Source: Streblospio benedicti (Eukaryota; Annelida; Polychaeta; Spionida; Spionidae). From it: a DNA stretch of 64,000 bases. The position numbers were made by a program, and so were the translations under genes. A model generated the notes under the pieces. The model searched no databases and was not told the DNA's origin. It worked only from the letters and a program-made list of their open reading frames with translations. Each line of letters begins with the position of its first letter. Positions within the stretch are counted from its first letter, which is position 1. Location: contig CM032659.1 in the NCBI GenBank assembly GCA_019095985.1, positions 8,937,217 to 9,001,216 of the forward strand, read 5' to 3'. This document shows, in pieces, positions 11,001 through 21,828 of this stretch.

Positions 11001-12570
11001 TGCTGTCGCCGTAGGGTTTTGCTTCTCTCAACGCCCTGTTCTCATTGTACCCTCTGTGCCCAGGGTTCACGGGACCATGTATATTTTAGCGGACCCAAAT
11101 TATAAGATCAATAACTTGCCAAGAAAAACATTTGGAACCACATTTCTTTCTCTATTAGAAAGAGAAACCTTTTCTGTGTGGTTCCAAGATGTTTTAATAA
11201 AGATTGACTTACATTTTGTGCTGCCTCTGTTTTGATTCATATGCCTTCTTTTTATATCTTGCACGAAACAACAAAAGGGGGGTTTGGGGGGTTTACCCCC
11301 CGATAAAAACACTCAAAATAGTCACACATTTTCAGTGGCTCGTCTACATAAGCAGTAACCGTTTATCCACAGTTTTCACCAATCGTTTTTATTTGTGTCA
11401 TTAATTTACTAGTCAAATTATCCATTTTTTAAGTCCATGTAAGATTTTTGACAGGCGATCGGCCATAACACTTTGCGTCACTGTTCTGTGCCAGTTTACA
11501 TCAAATTACAATAAAAATAATCAGGTGTGTTTCTATTGCATACATTACACTTTCGAGTAACCAATAATGAAAATATTTTGATGTATTATATAGATACTAT
11601 TTACTGCATTGCTTATTAAATTTTCGTAGAAAATAAGTACAACAGTGCACGCTTCACATTCCGTAGTAGTTAGACGTTCTTGTTTCTTGCACGTGAGGCG
11701 TATGACGTAAAGGCATCAACTCCTTGCAATCAATTTGTTTTCCCACACCCAACAAGCGTAAATGATATTTAAGTTCATATAAAGCCAAATATAATTTGAA
11801 ATCATATAAAAGTAACCATGATTTATTTATCAAGCAAAAGGGGGGTTCGGGGGGTTTTTCTACATAAAAACGGGTGCATATATGAAGTGGAAGGACGTAA
11901 ATGAGCTCTGTGCAAAAACCGTACAAGATGTGCAAGATGGATGGCGAGTATCAAAACATTTCCGTGTTTATGTTACAAATGATGGATTTTTTGGCCTATG
12001 AGTAGTGCGATGTACTAGTTCAATACATCAAAGAATAATGGAACCACATTTTTTCTATATAGAGACAAAAATGTGGTTCCTAAATATTTTTCAAAGTCTA
12101 AAAGTAGGCATTTTATTTGGATCCGCTAATCTAGACATGATCCGGGTTCACGTTTCCTGACCCAGCCATGTCGCCTGCCCTAAACAAGGCCAGCACCACA
12201 CTCCCATTCTGCAGGGGTGGTGGTGGCGGTACTCTCCCTTGACCCACAACTGGTACGTCTGGATCAAGGTTGTGGCCCATGCCCCGGCGTCGTAGCTCGT
12301 CTTCGACGAAAATTTTGGCCGCCACGTCTCCATTCGCTCCTTCCTCGTCTTACTCCTCGCTTTCTTGCCCTGTGGTCTCCTCACCATCGTGAAGATCCAA
12401 ACCTCGCTTGTTCTCAAGCGTCCCGGCGTCACTTCCCATAGGAGGCGGCGGTGGGTCCTGACCCTGTTGTACCACGGACACGGCTGGCAGATCTGCTGTC
12501 TCTGCATCAGGCTTACCGGACCACAATGGTCGGGCTAACGCAATGAAGACTCGCGACGCCATGGGCAACT
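8100..12570 (-). mobile_element. Ty3/Gypsy retrotransposon fossil (minus strand)
   Basis: The region is much richer in GC than its surroundings. On the minus strand a gag-like start with Pro-rich sequence lies near 12350-12562. Further pieces follow at 10449-10874, and a reverse transcriptase segment resembling the Ty3/Gypsy palm and its 'IKLKPSKC' landmark lies at about 9430-9790. A Gag-type zinc knuckle begins 'CWKCG' near 9010. The order of parts (RT before the zinc knuckle) does not match one normal element, so two partial copies or a rearrangement are likely. It is broken in many places and no LTR pair could be defined. A DNA element at 11080-12135 interrupts it. It looks old. Confidence 0.6.
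11080..12135. mobile_element. 1,056-bp DNA element inserted in the Gypsy fossil
   Basis: Inverted ends 'tatattttagcggacccaa' and (opposite strand) 'tctagattagcggatccaa' share TTAGCGGAYCCAAAT and are flanked by CATG on both sides (11076-11079 and 12136-12139), a probable 4-bp duplication. Each end also has a subterminal hairpin around 'ggaaccaca' (about 11124-11191 and 12041-12085). Inside are two copies of an unusual G-rich word (11275-11301 and 11840-11860), reading roughly GGGGGG TTY GGGGGG TTT. AT content contrasts sharply with the GC-rich host. No transposase is encoded, so it is non-autonomous; family unassigned. Confidence 0.6.
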
Positions 12571-12574
12571 GCCC

Positions 12575-12800
12575 GAGAGGTGCAACTGGCAGCTGACTCC
12601 TATGACGATGTTCCTTTATGCACTCCTCGTGTTAACTGGTACTCCTCGTACAGACCGCCGTCCAGTGTACTGGACGGTGACCTGGTGTCTAACTACCTGG
12701 GTTTCACGATGAGCCCCTGTCGGAGGGGACTTCGCACCGGTGCTGACACGCAACAATCAGGTCGTCCCCTTCACAAAGCTACGCGGACCCAGGCACAGTG
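12575..12800. repeat. Leader-like segment shared with 30440-30612 and 41168-41345
   Basis: The plus strand reads 'gatgttcctttatgcactcc' followed by 'cagaccgccgtccagtgtac' and 'accggtgctgacacgcaa'; very similar text appears in both arms of the large inverted repeat. Here it abuts the start of the gag-like frame of the Gypsy fossil, so it is plausibly untranslated leader of that family, with the arm copies as loose fragments. The frame across it is not called as a gene. Confidence 0.45.
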
Positions 12801-13540
12801 AGGAGAGGTAGCGACTGGCTATCCTCGTCATAACAAGTAGAGGGCCTATTCTCATCGAGAATAGGTTACCAGCCCTACATGCTATCCGATTAGCTGAGGC
12901 CCTAATGGCCAATCTCAGTCCTGTAGTGTACTGAGTCCCTAATCCTAAAAGGTGTGTGTAACAAAGGGGACAATAATAACCTAGTCCAGTGCAACCTTAT
13001 AGTAACACTTATACTCCGCGAGATGCTGCAATACTCGCGTACTGGAGACTAACTAGTAAACTGGTTTCGTTACACATAAGCAGTAAAAAGCATATTTCGT
13101 GAACTGCCCATAATTTGAACAATATGTCATATGTCAAACACAACCAGCTTGTACTGACCACCAAAACATTTTCTAAAATATCTAGCACTTAATGAGGAGA
13201 GTTTGAAAATTCAATGAAAATTCAATGAAAATTCAATTTCAGGCCAAAAAAGTAAAGGTTCTGCTCGATGTTTCAGGTGGTATTTTAACACTTTTACTAC
13301 TTTGAAACTTTTTTAGGGCAGTGTTTATGGCAATCTCTTTTACTGCAAATCAAAAACTTTTTAGGTCGGGCATAAAAATGAGGTTTCGGCGGACACCAGA
13401 AACAAACATAATATTTTGGTTGGCTTGATTAGCGGATGTCTTGAAAAAATGTCAGCATATCAGATTGAATGACATAGCCTTTGTGCTACAATATGAAATA
13501 GTTACTTCTTTCAAATGTGTTCAAAATCTCTAATACTTAC
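12801..13540. other. No supported gene
   Basis: Moderate-GC sequence to about 13080, possibly still retroelement flank, then AT-rich intron-like DNA. A segment bounded by 'gtgtaacaaagg' (12955) and 'tttcgttacaca' (13064) has LTR-like ends but no partner copy. Confidence 0.35.
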
Positions 13541-13697
13541 CATAACGATCACCAGTGAAAACGAAGATATAATATTCATATCTGTAAATTGATGTGACGG
13601 TTTTTCCTTCAAGACCTTGGAAATAAGAGGCTCGACTATATTTTCTGTAAGTCGAAGACTTTGGGAGTAATTTTGCTGCTTCCACCATGGTATAGGG
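13541..13697 (-). CDS. Exon upstream of the hemopexin-like exon, same gene
   Basis: On the minus strand an AG acceptor (..tttttattag) is followed by 157 open bases and a GTAAGTATT donor. It encodes 52 residues including 'YFQGLEGKTVTSIYRYEYY' and 'IFVFTGDRY', close to the hemopexin strand pattern (x-Y-x-F-x-G-D-x-Y). It starts at a codon boundary and ends in phase 1, which fits the phase-1 start of the exon at 2902-3256; the joined junction reads TGDRYD-GMVF. Upstream exons were not found in the window. I infer one secreted or extracellular protein with hemopexin repeats. Confidence 0.55.
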
Positions 13698-14051
13698 CTA
13701 ATAAAAATGAAATGAAAATCAACGGGTTATGGTAATATAGATAGATAGATAGAATGTTTTTTATTGACAAACGTTACATTTGTAATTATGATATAGTTGC
13801 AAAATACATATTTATACATGTAACACCCAGCCCTATGGGCTCAATTGTCATAACATATATACAATAATATATACAAATAATATATATAAATAAAAATAAT
13901 TATCAAGCAGATTGACCAATAGTGGAATGAAAAGTTGAACATTTATTTATCTTTATATTCACAATTTTTTCTTTCATGGAAGATTTTCAAAAGATATTTT
14001 GCAAATTTTCTTATATGTTTGGAACTAAGTAAAAACAACTTTCCAATATCC

Positions 14052-14791
14052 ATTTAGATTAATTTATGACTACACTACACTACTACTTACTATTTACAAC
14101 ATGTACTGACGTTGCGGCGATCATCGCGGTGCCTTCAACCGAGTGACTGTTTTGGTACGATGACGTCACAATGGCGCGAACTGGGTTTCCGCCAGGTGGA
14201 GTTCCTGGTGGACAGCAGATGGAGGAGGTTTGGGGGGATGCTCCTGCCTTGGTTGAGGTTGAGCTTCGGGCGGTGCGTGTGGATCTTGATGGCTTCCAAG
14301 ATCTTACGTCGGAAGGGCTGATCTTCTCTGCCTATGACTCTGGCTGACTCACTACTGAATAGATGTCCAGTATTCTCTGTGTGGATCTGTATGGCAGACT
14401 GGGTACTATGCGGGTCCAGGTGTTCCTTCAGTCTCGTTTGCAGATTCCTGCCAGTTTCCCCAATGTATGTCGTAGGCAGAGAAGATCAGCCCTTCCGACA
14501 TAAGATCTTGGAAGCCATCAAGATCCACACGCACCGCCCGACGCTCAACCTCAACCAAGGCAGGAGCATCCCCCCGAACCTCCTCCATCTGCTTTCCACC
14601 AGGAACTCCACCTGGCGGAAACCCAGTTCGCGCCATTGTGACGTTATCGTACCAAAACAGTCACTCGGTTGAAGGCACCGCGATGGTCGCCGCAGCGTCA
14701 GTACATATTGTAAATAGTAAGTAGTAGTGTAGTGTAGTCATAAATTAATCTAGATGAATAGTCCTACTACTAGTAATAGTCTACATAAAGA
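14052..14791 (-). mobile_element. Penelope-like element fragment with 283-bp inverted arms
   Basis: Arms 14052-14334 and about 14471-14756 are reverse complements with few differences. The loop between them encodes, on minus, the start of a GIY-YIG nuclease ('TTYIGETGRNLQTRLKEHL'); the left arm encodes the following C-terminal tail ('VIGREDQPFRRKILEA'), typical of Penelope proteins, and the right arm is an inverted copy of that tail. A 12-bp target duplication 'tttccaatatcc' lies at 14040-14051 and 14792-14803. It interrupts the LINE coding end. Only the 3' part of the element is present. GIY-YIG plus partial inverted terminal copies are family hallmarks. Confidence 0.75.
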
Positions 14792-14803
14792 TTTCCAATA
14801 TCC

Positions 14804-15016
14804 GTCATATTCTGAAAGTTAGGAATATCGTTTTCAATACGGTTATAAAATTCTTGTCTAAATAAGTTGTATACTGGACAATGAAAAATGAAGTGAATCT
14901 CGTCCTCAATTTTATCATCATTGCATATCTGACATAATCTTTGTGTGATTTTAAGATTAGTAAAACGACCTGTTTCTATATGAATTGGTAAAATACCCAT
15001 TCGAAATTGGGCCACC
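14804..15016 (-). CDS. LINE C-terminal Cys motif piece
   Basis: Encodes 'FRMGILPIHIETGRF' followed by a C-x2-C ... H-x4-C pattern ('LCQICNDDKIEDEIHF', then 'HCPVY'), the conserved zinc-binding C-terminus of L2/CR1-like ORF2 proteins. The reading continues from the 16659-15856 piece if the element at 15019-15853 is ignored, and on its other side resumes beyond the Penelope-like copy with 'LFLLSSKHIRKFAKYLLK' (about 14039-13947). Confidence 0.7.
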
Positions 15017-15018
15017 AT

Positions 15019-15853
15019 AGCGCTCGGAAGTTCTTCAGCGAGACGTTATTTAAATTGGTAATTAACGCGAATGTGGCGATCACTGGATCATGCTAACCAA
15101 CATGTTTTCGTCAGACCAGAAAATGGCGTGAGTCTAGTCAGTCGATTCGGAGTTAACATAGAACAATAATCCTTTAGTAGCTCATATGATTTTCATCCGA
15201 ACGTTTTCATATTAACAGTACACATTCTGAAGACTGTCTCGTTTCTTATTTTCATCATAATGAATAATAAAATATATAGTAACGAGTCCGATTTGGACAA
15301 AATCGAGTAATAGGCAATACATTTGACAGCAAACGCCGAACACATTGTGTTAGACGTGGCGATGGATGTGATTAATGGTCAAATTAAACTATTTAGTTAA
15401 AACAATTACATAGACTTATATATATGAATGGAATCGCATCTTACTGCAGATGATTTCCATCAAAATTCTATATTAATACCACAATGTATAAGAGAGATAT
15501 GATCCAATATATCTGTGAGGTGTTTTTATCTGTCGTCGCCTGCTGATATTGTCAGTAGACTTTTTATGATCATGCAAAGATTTCACTGTTTCAACTTAAT
15601 TAAATATACTAAATGTGATGGTTTATAGTATATTTTACTATCGAACGAAAGGAAAATATATTATCTGTGATGTATGTAAGTGAGATTCCTGAAGTCTTAA
15701 GTTTTATTGAGCTATGTGCGTTCAAAATGTATTGCGCAATTTTCTCCCATAAGCATAACATTGGGACAGCTTGTATCATCGCTCACTCCATAATCCAGTT
15801 GAGTTTAGTCTGGTTGGTAACGGTAGTTCCTGTTCTCGTAACTTCCATGTCCT
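15019..15853. mobile_element. 835-bp insertion in the LINE, short inverted ends
   Basis: The ends read 'agcgctcggaagttc' and (opposite strand) 'aggacatggaagtta', sharing the inner GGAAGTT. AT flanks both sides (15017-15018 and 15854-15855). Taking it out leaves the LINE frame passing from ERS directly to MVAQF, which fixes the borders well. The interior is AT-rich and non-coding. Family unknown; the dinucleotide flank may be a true 2-bp duplication or chance. Confidence 0.5.
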
Positions 15854-15855
15854 AT

Positions 15856-16659
15856 TGATCTTTCTGCGGAACATAGGTTCAATTTAACATATTTTTCTAC
15901 ACCCTCTTTACACATTATTTGTTTATATAGTCTCAATTTTGGTTTCTTATCGATAAATCTTAACAGTGTATCATTATGTGCATTCTCTAATTTATCCTTA
16001 CACAATTGTAAATCGCATTCTTGTTTCTCCATATAAATATCATTCATGTCTAATTGCCTCAATACTTTCTTTATATAATAACACCAACTACCCCTGTATG
16101 GGTGATTATACATATCATTAAATACTTTCTTTGTGAGTCTAGTTTCAGACATAAGCAACAATCTATTCCAATATCTAAGAACGTTCAGCTTTCGTTTACA
16201 TTCATTTGAAACCCATCCTAGATCTTTATACATTGAAACAATTGTACAAAATTTATGAACACATAAGAATGCCCTAGCTGCTTTATCAACAACCTTATCT
16301 AGATTATCCATCTTATAAATACCTGTAATTTCAGTTCCGTATTCAATTATGGGAAGAACACAGCTATGGAAACATTTTGAATAACTCTCGTATGTCATAC
16401 ACTCACCCATTTTCATCTTACTGATTAATGCCCCAAGAGCTCTACTACCCGCAGTCGATAATCTTGATCCATGCTCTTCAAAATCTAAATGCTCATCAAA
16501 ATAAATGCCTAAATACTTATAACATTTTACATAATCAACTGTCTTTTCCCCGTACTTGAATACATTACTATTTCGAGCCTTTATTTTTTTCGAAAACAAA
16601 CTTTTTTGTTTTTTCCATATTAACAGCCATTTGCCATTTGTTGCACCAAGTGTAAACAA
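15856..16659 (-). CDS. LINE ORF2 connecting region after the RT
   Basis: Encodes the post-RT region: 'YKYLGIYFDEHLDFEEH', then 'VLPIIEYGTEITGIY', the usual YLG and Y-G-x-E/A-x-W-like landmarks of CR1/L2 ORF2, then a basic helical region. It overlaps the RT piece (16568-17200) in another frame by about 90 bases, showing a frameshift near 16600. It is cut at 15856 by the inserted element. Confidence 0.75.
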
Positions 16660-18092
16660 AATCTAACATTTTTTGCAGTTCATCATTACTTTCTGATAAT
16701 ATAACTACATCATCTGCATACATTAATATTGGTATTTTTTGGCCAAAATAATTTACACCAAAATTCAAAGATTTTAACTCTTCTGCCAGGTCATTGATGA
16801 AAATCAGAAATAAAACAGGAGACAATGAGTCACCTTGTTTTACTCCTCTGCCTGTCTCAAACCAATCTGTCAGGTTATTGTTCAGTCTAATGCAACTTTG
16901 AGTTTTAAGTGGGTCATAAATTGATTTAATTATATTATACATTCTCCCAGTTATGCCACTTTTTAATAATTTGTACTTCAAAAACATCCTATCTAGACCA
17001 TCAAAAGCCTTCTTAAAGTCAATAAAACATCCCAATAGTTCTCGTCCTTTTAATATTGAATTTTTTGCGACCGTGTGTAAAATAAAAGCTTGATCAATGC
17101 ATGATCGTCCATTGCGGAAACCTCCCTGTTCTTCCGCGAAAAGCCCATTCTCTTGTAAAAAGTTACTCACCCTGTACGCCTGTAAAAACTTTAGACACAC
17201 AACTAATCAAACTAATCCCTCTATAATGACTTGGTATTCTTGGGTCTGTTTCTGGCGATTTATGCAGAGGGTGGACAATGGATTGGTACCAAGGTGTTGG
17301 TATTAGGCCAGTATCAAAACATAAGTTAAACAAATTAACCAACAAAGGAACAATACCCTGACATTTTAAAACTTCATTTGGGATTTCATCAATACCTTTA
17401 GACTTTTTTAATTTCAAACGCTTGGTAATTTTTATTACCTCTTCTTCACTTATCACCTTATTCATATTGACATTACTTTCAAAAAGAGGGTCTTCCATTT
17501 CTCGCTCCTTTAGTTTTACAAAATCATTAACTGTATCTTTGAAATTCAAATTATCAGGAACGCCTACCCCTGTATTAAGTAGAGTACTAAAAGACTCCTT
17601 CCAGTGCTCAAGAACATAGTTTGTGTTACAATTAATCGAACCATCATTATCATATACTTCCATAGGTATAGGCTTATTTTTTCTTGGCCCCAGTCTTTTT
17701 ACATATTCCCAGAAGGCATTTGGGTCTGATGTACAGACCTCCTCAATCTCAAGACTTTTTTCCCTTTGAAATAACCGTTTACATTTCCTAAAATATTTAT
17801 CAAACGTATCTTGTGCACACTTATACTCATGACGCAGGTTTCGTTTTTGCAGCCTATTTGTACATTTCCTTAATAATTTTTCAGCCCTACAAACCTCCTG
17901 CCATTTATTTTCAAGCTCAGAGTTCCAGAATGGATGTCTGACTTTAACTTGTTTATTAATGCCACGCTTAGGTCTTATAGGTATTCTTCTATCAAATTCC
18001 TGTACCAATCCTGTTAATAGGGCACTATATAAACTGTCAACATTTTCCTGATTTTCCTCACATAATGTTATGTTTACTATCATACTTTCCAA
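16568..18092 (-). CDS. LINE reverse transcriptase (two overlapping frames)
   Basis: The upstream frame (18092-17163) holds the linker and RT fingers ('KLKKSKGIDEIPNEVLK', 'PLHKSPETDPRIPSHYRGI'). The next (17200-16568) holds the palm: 'GCFIDFKKAFDGLD' at residues 57-70, 'GVKQGDSLSPVLF' at 119-131 and the catalytic YADD at 161-164. The frames overlap by 38 bases, showing one frameshift near 17180. Both catalytic aspartates of YADD are kept. It belongs to the 5'-truncated LINE of 13738-18790. Confidence 0.85.
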
Positions 18093-18112
18093 ATACTTTC
18101 TACCCTCTTCAT

Positions 18113-18790
18113 CTAGTAAAAAATCATTTGGAACTTATAACTATTTTTACTATCTAATACACTTTCTTTTCTTTCAAGTTTGATGTTTGATTCAAATGAG
18201 AAATACATTGATAATAAAGAATGATCAGGTAACTTAGATCTAATGTTTATATGTTCTTGAAGGCTAATTTTACTAGAGATTTCAGTGCAACTTTCAACAG
18301 AAAATCTTTTACAACATTTAAAATCTGTTACTGGTACCATGATATAATCTACCACAGATTTCCCTTTCGATGTTACACTTGTAAAGTCATTTCGACTACT
18401 GTCAATTCGACCATTTAAAACACAACTATTTTCTTTGTCTATACAATCCTCTAGATTACCTACTCTACTGTTCACATCACCTGCCATAATAGTCATGTCA
18501 GACTTATAACTATATAGTAACAACCAAATGGTTAAAGAAACTTGTACTATCGCTTCCCCACTCTGGAGGTAAATAGCAAGATATTACAATAAATGTGTAC
18601 TCAGTTACTTTATTTACAAATTTCACTGCCAGAATCCCATCATATTCTTTGTCAACAACATTTGTATAAAAGGTGTGCATAATACACTTCTTAACAAACA
18701 TTCCTACTCCACCATGGCATCTTTTTGCATTGACATGTGAATGGGGTCGGTTATGCCCAATCCACTGGTAACCAAAAGACCTCCCCTTCG
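18113..18790 (-). CDS. LINE APE-type endonuclease, N-truncated
   Basis: Pieces in two frames encode 'GYQWIGHNRPHSHVNAKRCH' then 'GGVGMFVKK', a strand with 'FIVISCYLPPEWGSD', the motif 'MAGDVNSRVG' (D-x-N) and 'LPDHSLLSM' (the catalytic D-H pair). These are the landmarks of apurinic-type endonucleases of LINEs that nick the target before reverse transcription. One frame break lies near 18515-18530. The N-terminal 80 or so residues are missing. Confidence 0.75.
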
Positions 18791-19849
18791 ATATAATATA
18801 TTTATGTATGACGTAATTATAGGCATTTTTAGGCTGCTAGCAAGCTGCAATGTACTGATGGTAAATTTTCAACAATTCGTTGGAGTGATATTTTGTATTA
18901 TAACTCTTAAATAGTATTACTCATCACAATACAAGAGGGCCATGAGGGTACTATATCATTCACCTGTCTATGGTTATACACATGCAGTGTGTAATATGGT
19001 AAACATGACATTATCAGAGATCTGAACCTATAACCATGGAAAATCTTAATCCCACCCTTGAAAAATCTTAATTTTAGAGCAAAAATCTTATTAAAGTCTT
19101 AATGTTTTACAGTTTAGTAAATACTTATGATGGGAATAAAAATATAAGAGAATATCAATTTGAATACTATTTCGGGTAAAAAAGTATTTGATGGTTGTAT
19201 AATTTAGTACTTACAAGTACAGCAATAGCATGTGTCTCTATGATGGTCATCTTGACACTCCTCTTATTTTACAAGGAATAATTATTCTGCCATTGTGACA
19301 TCTATACTCATCTATACCTACACCTTGTAGCAACCCTTCACCTGAGATATGCCATGGTACAAATAAGTACTGATTCTTGAAGACCTTTGATTTAGTCTTA
19401 GTAGTGAATAGCAGAAGACTGACACCAACTCAGCAACTTGCCAACACATTTGTAGTCTGGTAGATCTACACAATGTATTTATCTCAATGCAAAAACAGCA
19501 GCCAGGTAACACGTTTTTATGGACTATGTAAATGGTAGGCACGACTGCCGCACCAGCTAAAACCATTTTGGAATGGAATTTGCATTATGAACATCACAAT
19601 GGACAGTCTGCCACTCGCCAGAGAGGCAATATTCAAAGAAAAATGAATGTTTTTTATTCAACTTAAAATCCCGTGATAAACCACAATCCAATCGTAATTT
19701 TACGTTTTTTTTCCTGTAAATTCACATCTCTGCACCATACATAGAAAGGATGTCCAATGAAGAGGTCACTTTAGATAATTAATAGACTGGTAGTGATCTA
19801 ATTAACTTCTTGCACTACGTAACAAAGGTAACACATTTAATCAGAATGA
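18791..19849. other. AT-rich DNA, no supported gene
   Basis: A minus-strand segment around 19216-19265 encodes Cys-rich 'ECQDDHHRDTCYCC' before a GTAAGT donor, which could be a small exon, but its acceptor is poor. Nothing else is supported. Confidence 0.3.
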
Positions 19850-20550
19850 AAATAAAAACACATTGTAACATCATCAAATGTGGGCCAAAGTACACCAAAA
19901 TCAGCTTCAGAGTAGTACAATGAAGCTAAATATGAAATTTGGTGACCATAGGTCAAATACTTCTCCCTGTAGAGGGGTAACAAGGTACTAACACGTATCG
20001 CTCATGATTATGTCAAAAGTAGGCCAAAGTACACCAACATCAATTCAGCTGTGGAGACTAATATAATGAGGACAATTGTAAGTTTAATAACCATAGGTGA
20101 AATACTTTTCTCAGTACAGTGGTATTAATTGTTTTATTCAAAAGTTCCATAATCTTTTGAAAAGTAGGCCAAAGTACACCAACATTAAATCACCATAGGA
20201 GAGTATTATACTCATACTAAATGTCAAGCTTGGTAATAATAGGTCATAAAATGTTTCCAGTAGACAGATAAACACAAATTTGTAATACTTTGTTTTTAAA
20301 AACACATTGTAACTTCATCAAAAGTATGCCAAAGTACACCAAAATATAATCAACTCTGGAGAGTAGTAAAATGAAGCTAAATATGAAGTTTGATGACCAT
20401 AGGTCAAATACAACTCCCTGTAGAGTCGTAACAAGGTTTATTACGTAACGCTCATAAGTTCATCAAAAGTAGGCCAAAGTACAAACAAAAAACACCAAAA
20501 TATAATCAACTCTGGAGAGTAGTACAATGAAGCTAAATATGAAGGCTCGT
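19850..20550. repeat. Degenerate tandem repeat, family A, copy 2
   Basis: At least four diverged units with 'aggccaaagtacaccaa', 'ggagagtagtacaatgaagc' and 'ataggtcaaata' follow one another, the same family as 160-720 and in the same orientation. Period is roughly 150 bp. No coding content. Confidence 0.65.
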
Positions 20551-21417
20551 TTCATGTATTCATATTACGTTTATGTTGCATGTTTTTGTTGCCTGATATT
20601 TTTGCCGCAAATCCATTCATTTAATTAATCATAATCGGTAGAATATTCTATAATTACACTGTCACTTCGTTTAAGTGGAGAAAGGTAGACTTATGCAGAC
20701 AGATTTTGCATTCTGTTTCGTAAATGGAAACAATCAAATCTAATTGATAAGAAAACTGTAATATGTTATAAAATTGTATAAATACAATTTGAAAGGGCGA
20801 TAAGCTCGAGTGTCATATGCTATAATAAGAATCTAACCTTAACATATGACATAGGTATCATAAGGTCAGCAGACCAAACTCACCCACCGATGTTAGAATA
20901 ATAGTCTAACTAGCTATGCGGCACCGATTGATTTACTATTCTTGTTAATTGTATCAATAATACGGGCACGCCAGTGCCTGCCCTATTATGTATTGTCAAT
21001 ACCCGGAAGTTTGAATCACACCGGAAATTTTTCTACTTTGTAGCCTTCTTATCCTTATTATTTCCATGGTGCCACGCCCACTTCCACAAAGACACGTTAC
21101 GGGAACATGACTGACGGACTAGTCCCTTTTTGAACAACATAAACATGGACACGGGAACACCCATTTTCCCACCCGCTTCAAATACAAAGTCATGTTTTAC
21201 TGATAGTAATCAATTATCTTGGTGATAGTTTGAATAATTTCCTTAATATATTTTTATTATCTGTTGAATGCGATAAAAATAAGTGTTTAGATCACTATGT
21301 TTCTCTCGAACTGCCAAAATGTGATTATTAATCTAGGCAGGTGTCAAAAAGTAGGTTGCACTGACTTCACAAAAAAAAACGGGATTGGAAAATCAATATG
21401 TCATTTGGCTCTGGGAT
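20551..21417. other. AT-rich DNA, no supported gene
   Basis: No open frame with splice context, no terminal repeats recognised. Confidence 0.4.
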
Positions 21418-21828
21418 TTAGCTTAAGTATTGCAAAGCCAAAGTACTAGTAATATAAGTGGTACTGCTTTTGTTTTCAATGTCGTGCTTTGATAAAAATT
21501 CAAATACTCTTAACACATATGTTTGTCTAATGACAGTGGATTCTATATGACAATGTGGAGAATGTTGCTGTGCATCACGAGGATGGATAGACTGTGTCTG
21601 TGTGATCTCATTTGCAAATTGTGCATTTTCATCATGTTTTGATTGTAATATATAAACACCCTCCCGGACCCAGGACCCAGAAGTGATAAAGCCTGCTAAA
21701 GGTTTCACTTCAAAACCTAGATCTACGTATGATAACATTGACCACACCATGCAATCAGTTATCAGTTTTGGCGTGTGAAACAGCTTTTGGCGTGGGTGCA
21801 AAGCAGTTTTGGCGTGGTAAGTGACCAT
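21418..21828 (-). CDS. 136-codon open frame of unknown nature
   Basis: An uninterrupted minus-strand frame from Met to stop with mixed composition, including 'LGFEVKPLAGFITSGSW'. I recognise no domain, signal peptide or membrane segment. The plus strand carries repeats of 'ttttggcgtgg' around 21765-21812, with related words at 22192, so part of the frame overlaps repetitive DNA. It could be a fragment of an unknown mobile element or chance. Confidence 0.2.
   Translation of the reverse strand: MVTYHAKTALHPRQKLFHTPKLITDCMVWSMLSYVDLGFEVKPLAGFITSGSWVREGVYILQSKHDENAQFANEITQTQSIHPRDAQQHSPHCHIESTVIRQTYVLRVFEFLSKHDIENKSSTTYITSTLALQYLS

Larger units (their letters stand above)
13738..18790 (-). mobile_element. 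CR1/L2-type LINE, 5'-truncated, with two nested insertions
   Basis: On the minus strand the parts run in normal LINE order: APE-type endonuclease (18790-18113), reverse transcriptase (18092-16568), connecting region (16659-15856), C-terminal Cys motif (15016-14804), last residues (about 14039-13947), 3' UTR and a (TATC)n tail at 13738-13754. Frames change several times, so the copy is dead. An 835-bp element (15019-15853) and a Penelope-like copy (14052-14791) interrupt the C-terminal coding part. The 5' end is cut at about 18790 within the endonuclease, the usual outcome of incomplete reverse transcription. L2/CR1 placement rests on the C-terminal 'GILPIHIETGRF' Cys block and the tetranucleotide tail. 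Confidence 0.8.

Noticed and set aside
12953-13076. Short LTR-like segment with TGTAAC...GTTACA ends next to the Gypsy fossil.
   Set aside because: No second copy near 7900-8100, very short for an LTR, and no convincing primer site.
14406-14636. Minus-strand frame with 'GFPPGGVPGGKQMEEV' inside the Penelope-like copy.
   Set aside because: It is the wrong strand or frame of the inverted arm; the family protein reads in a different frame.
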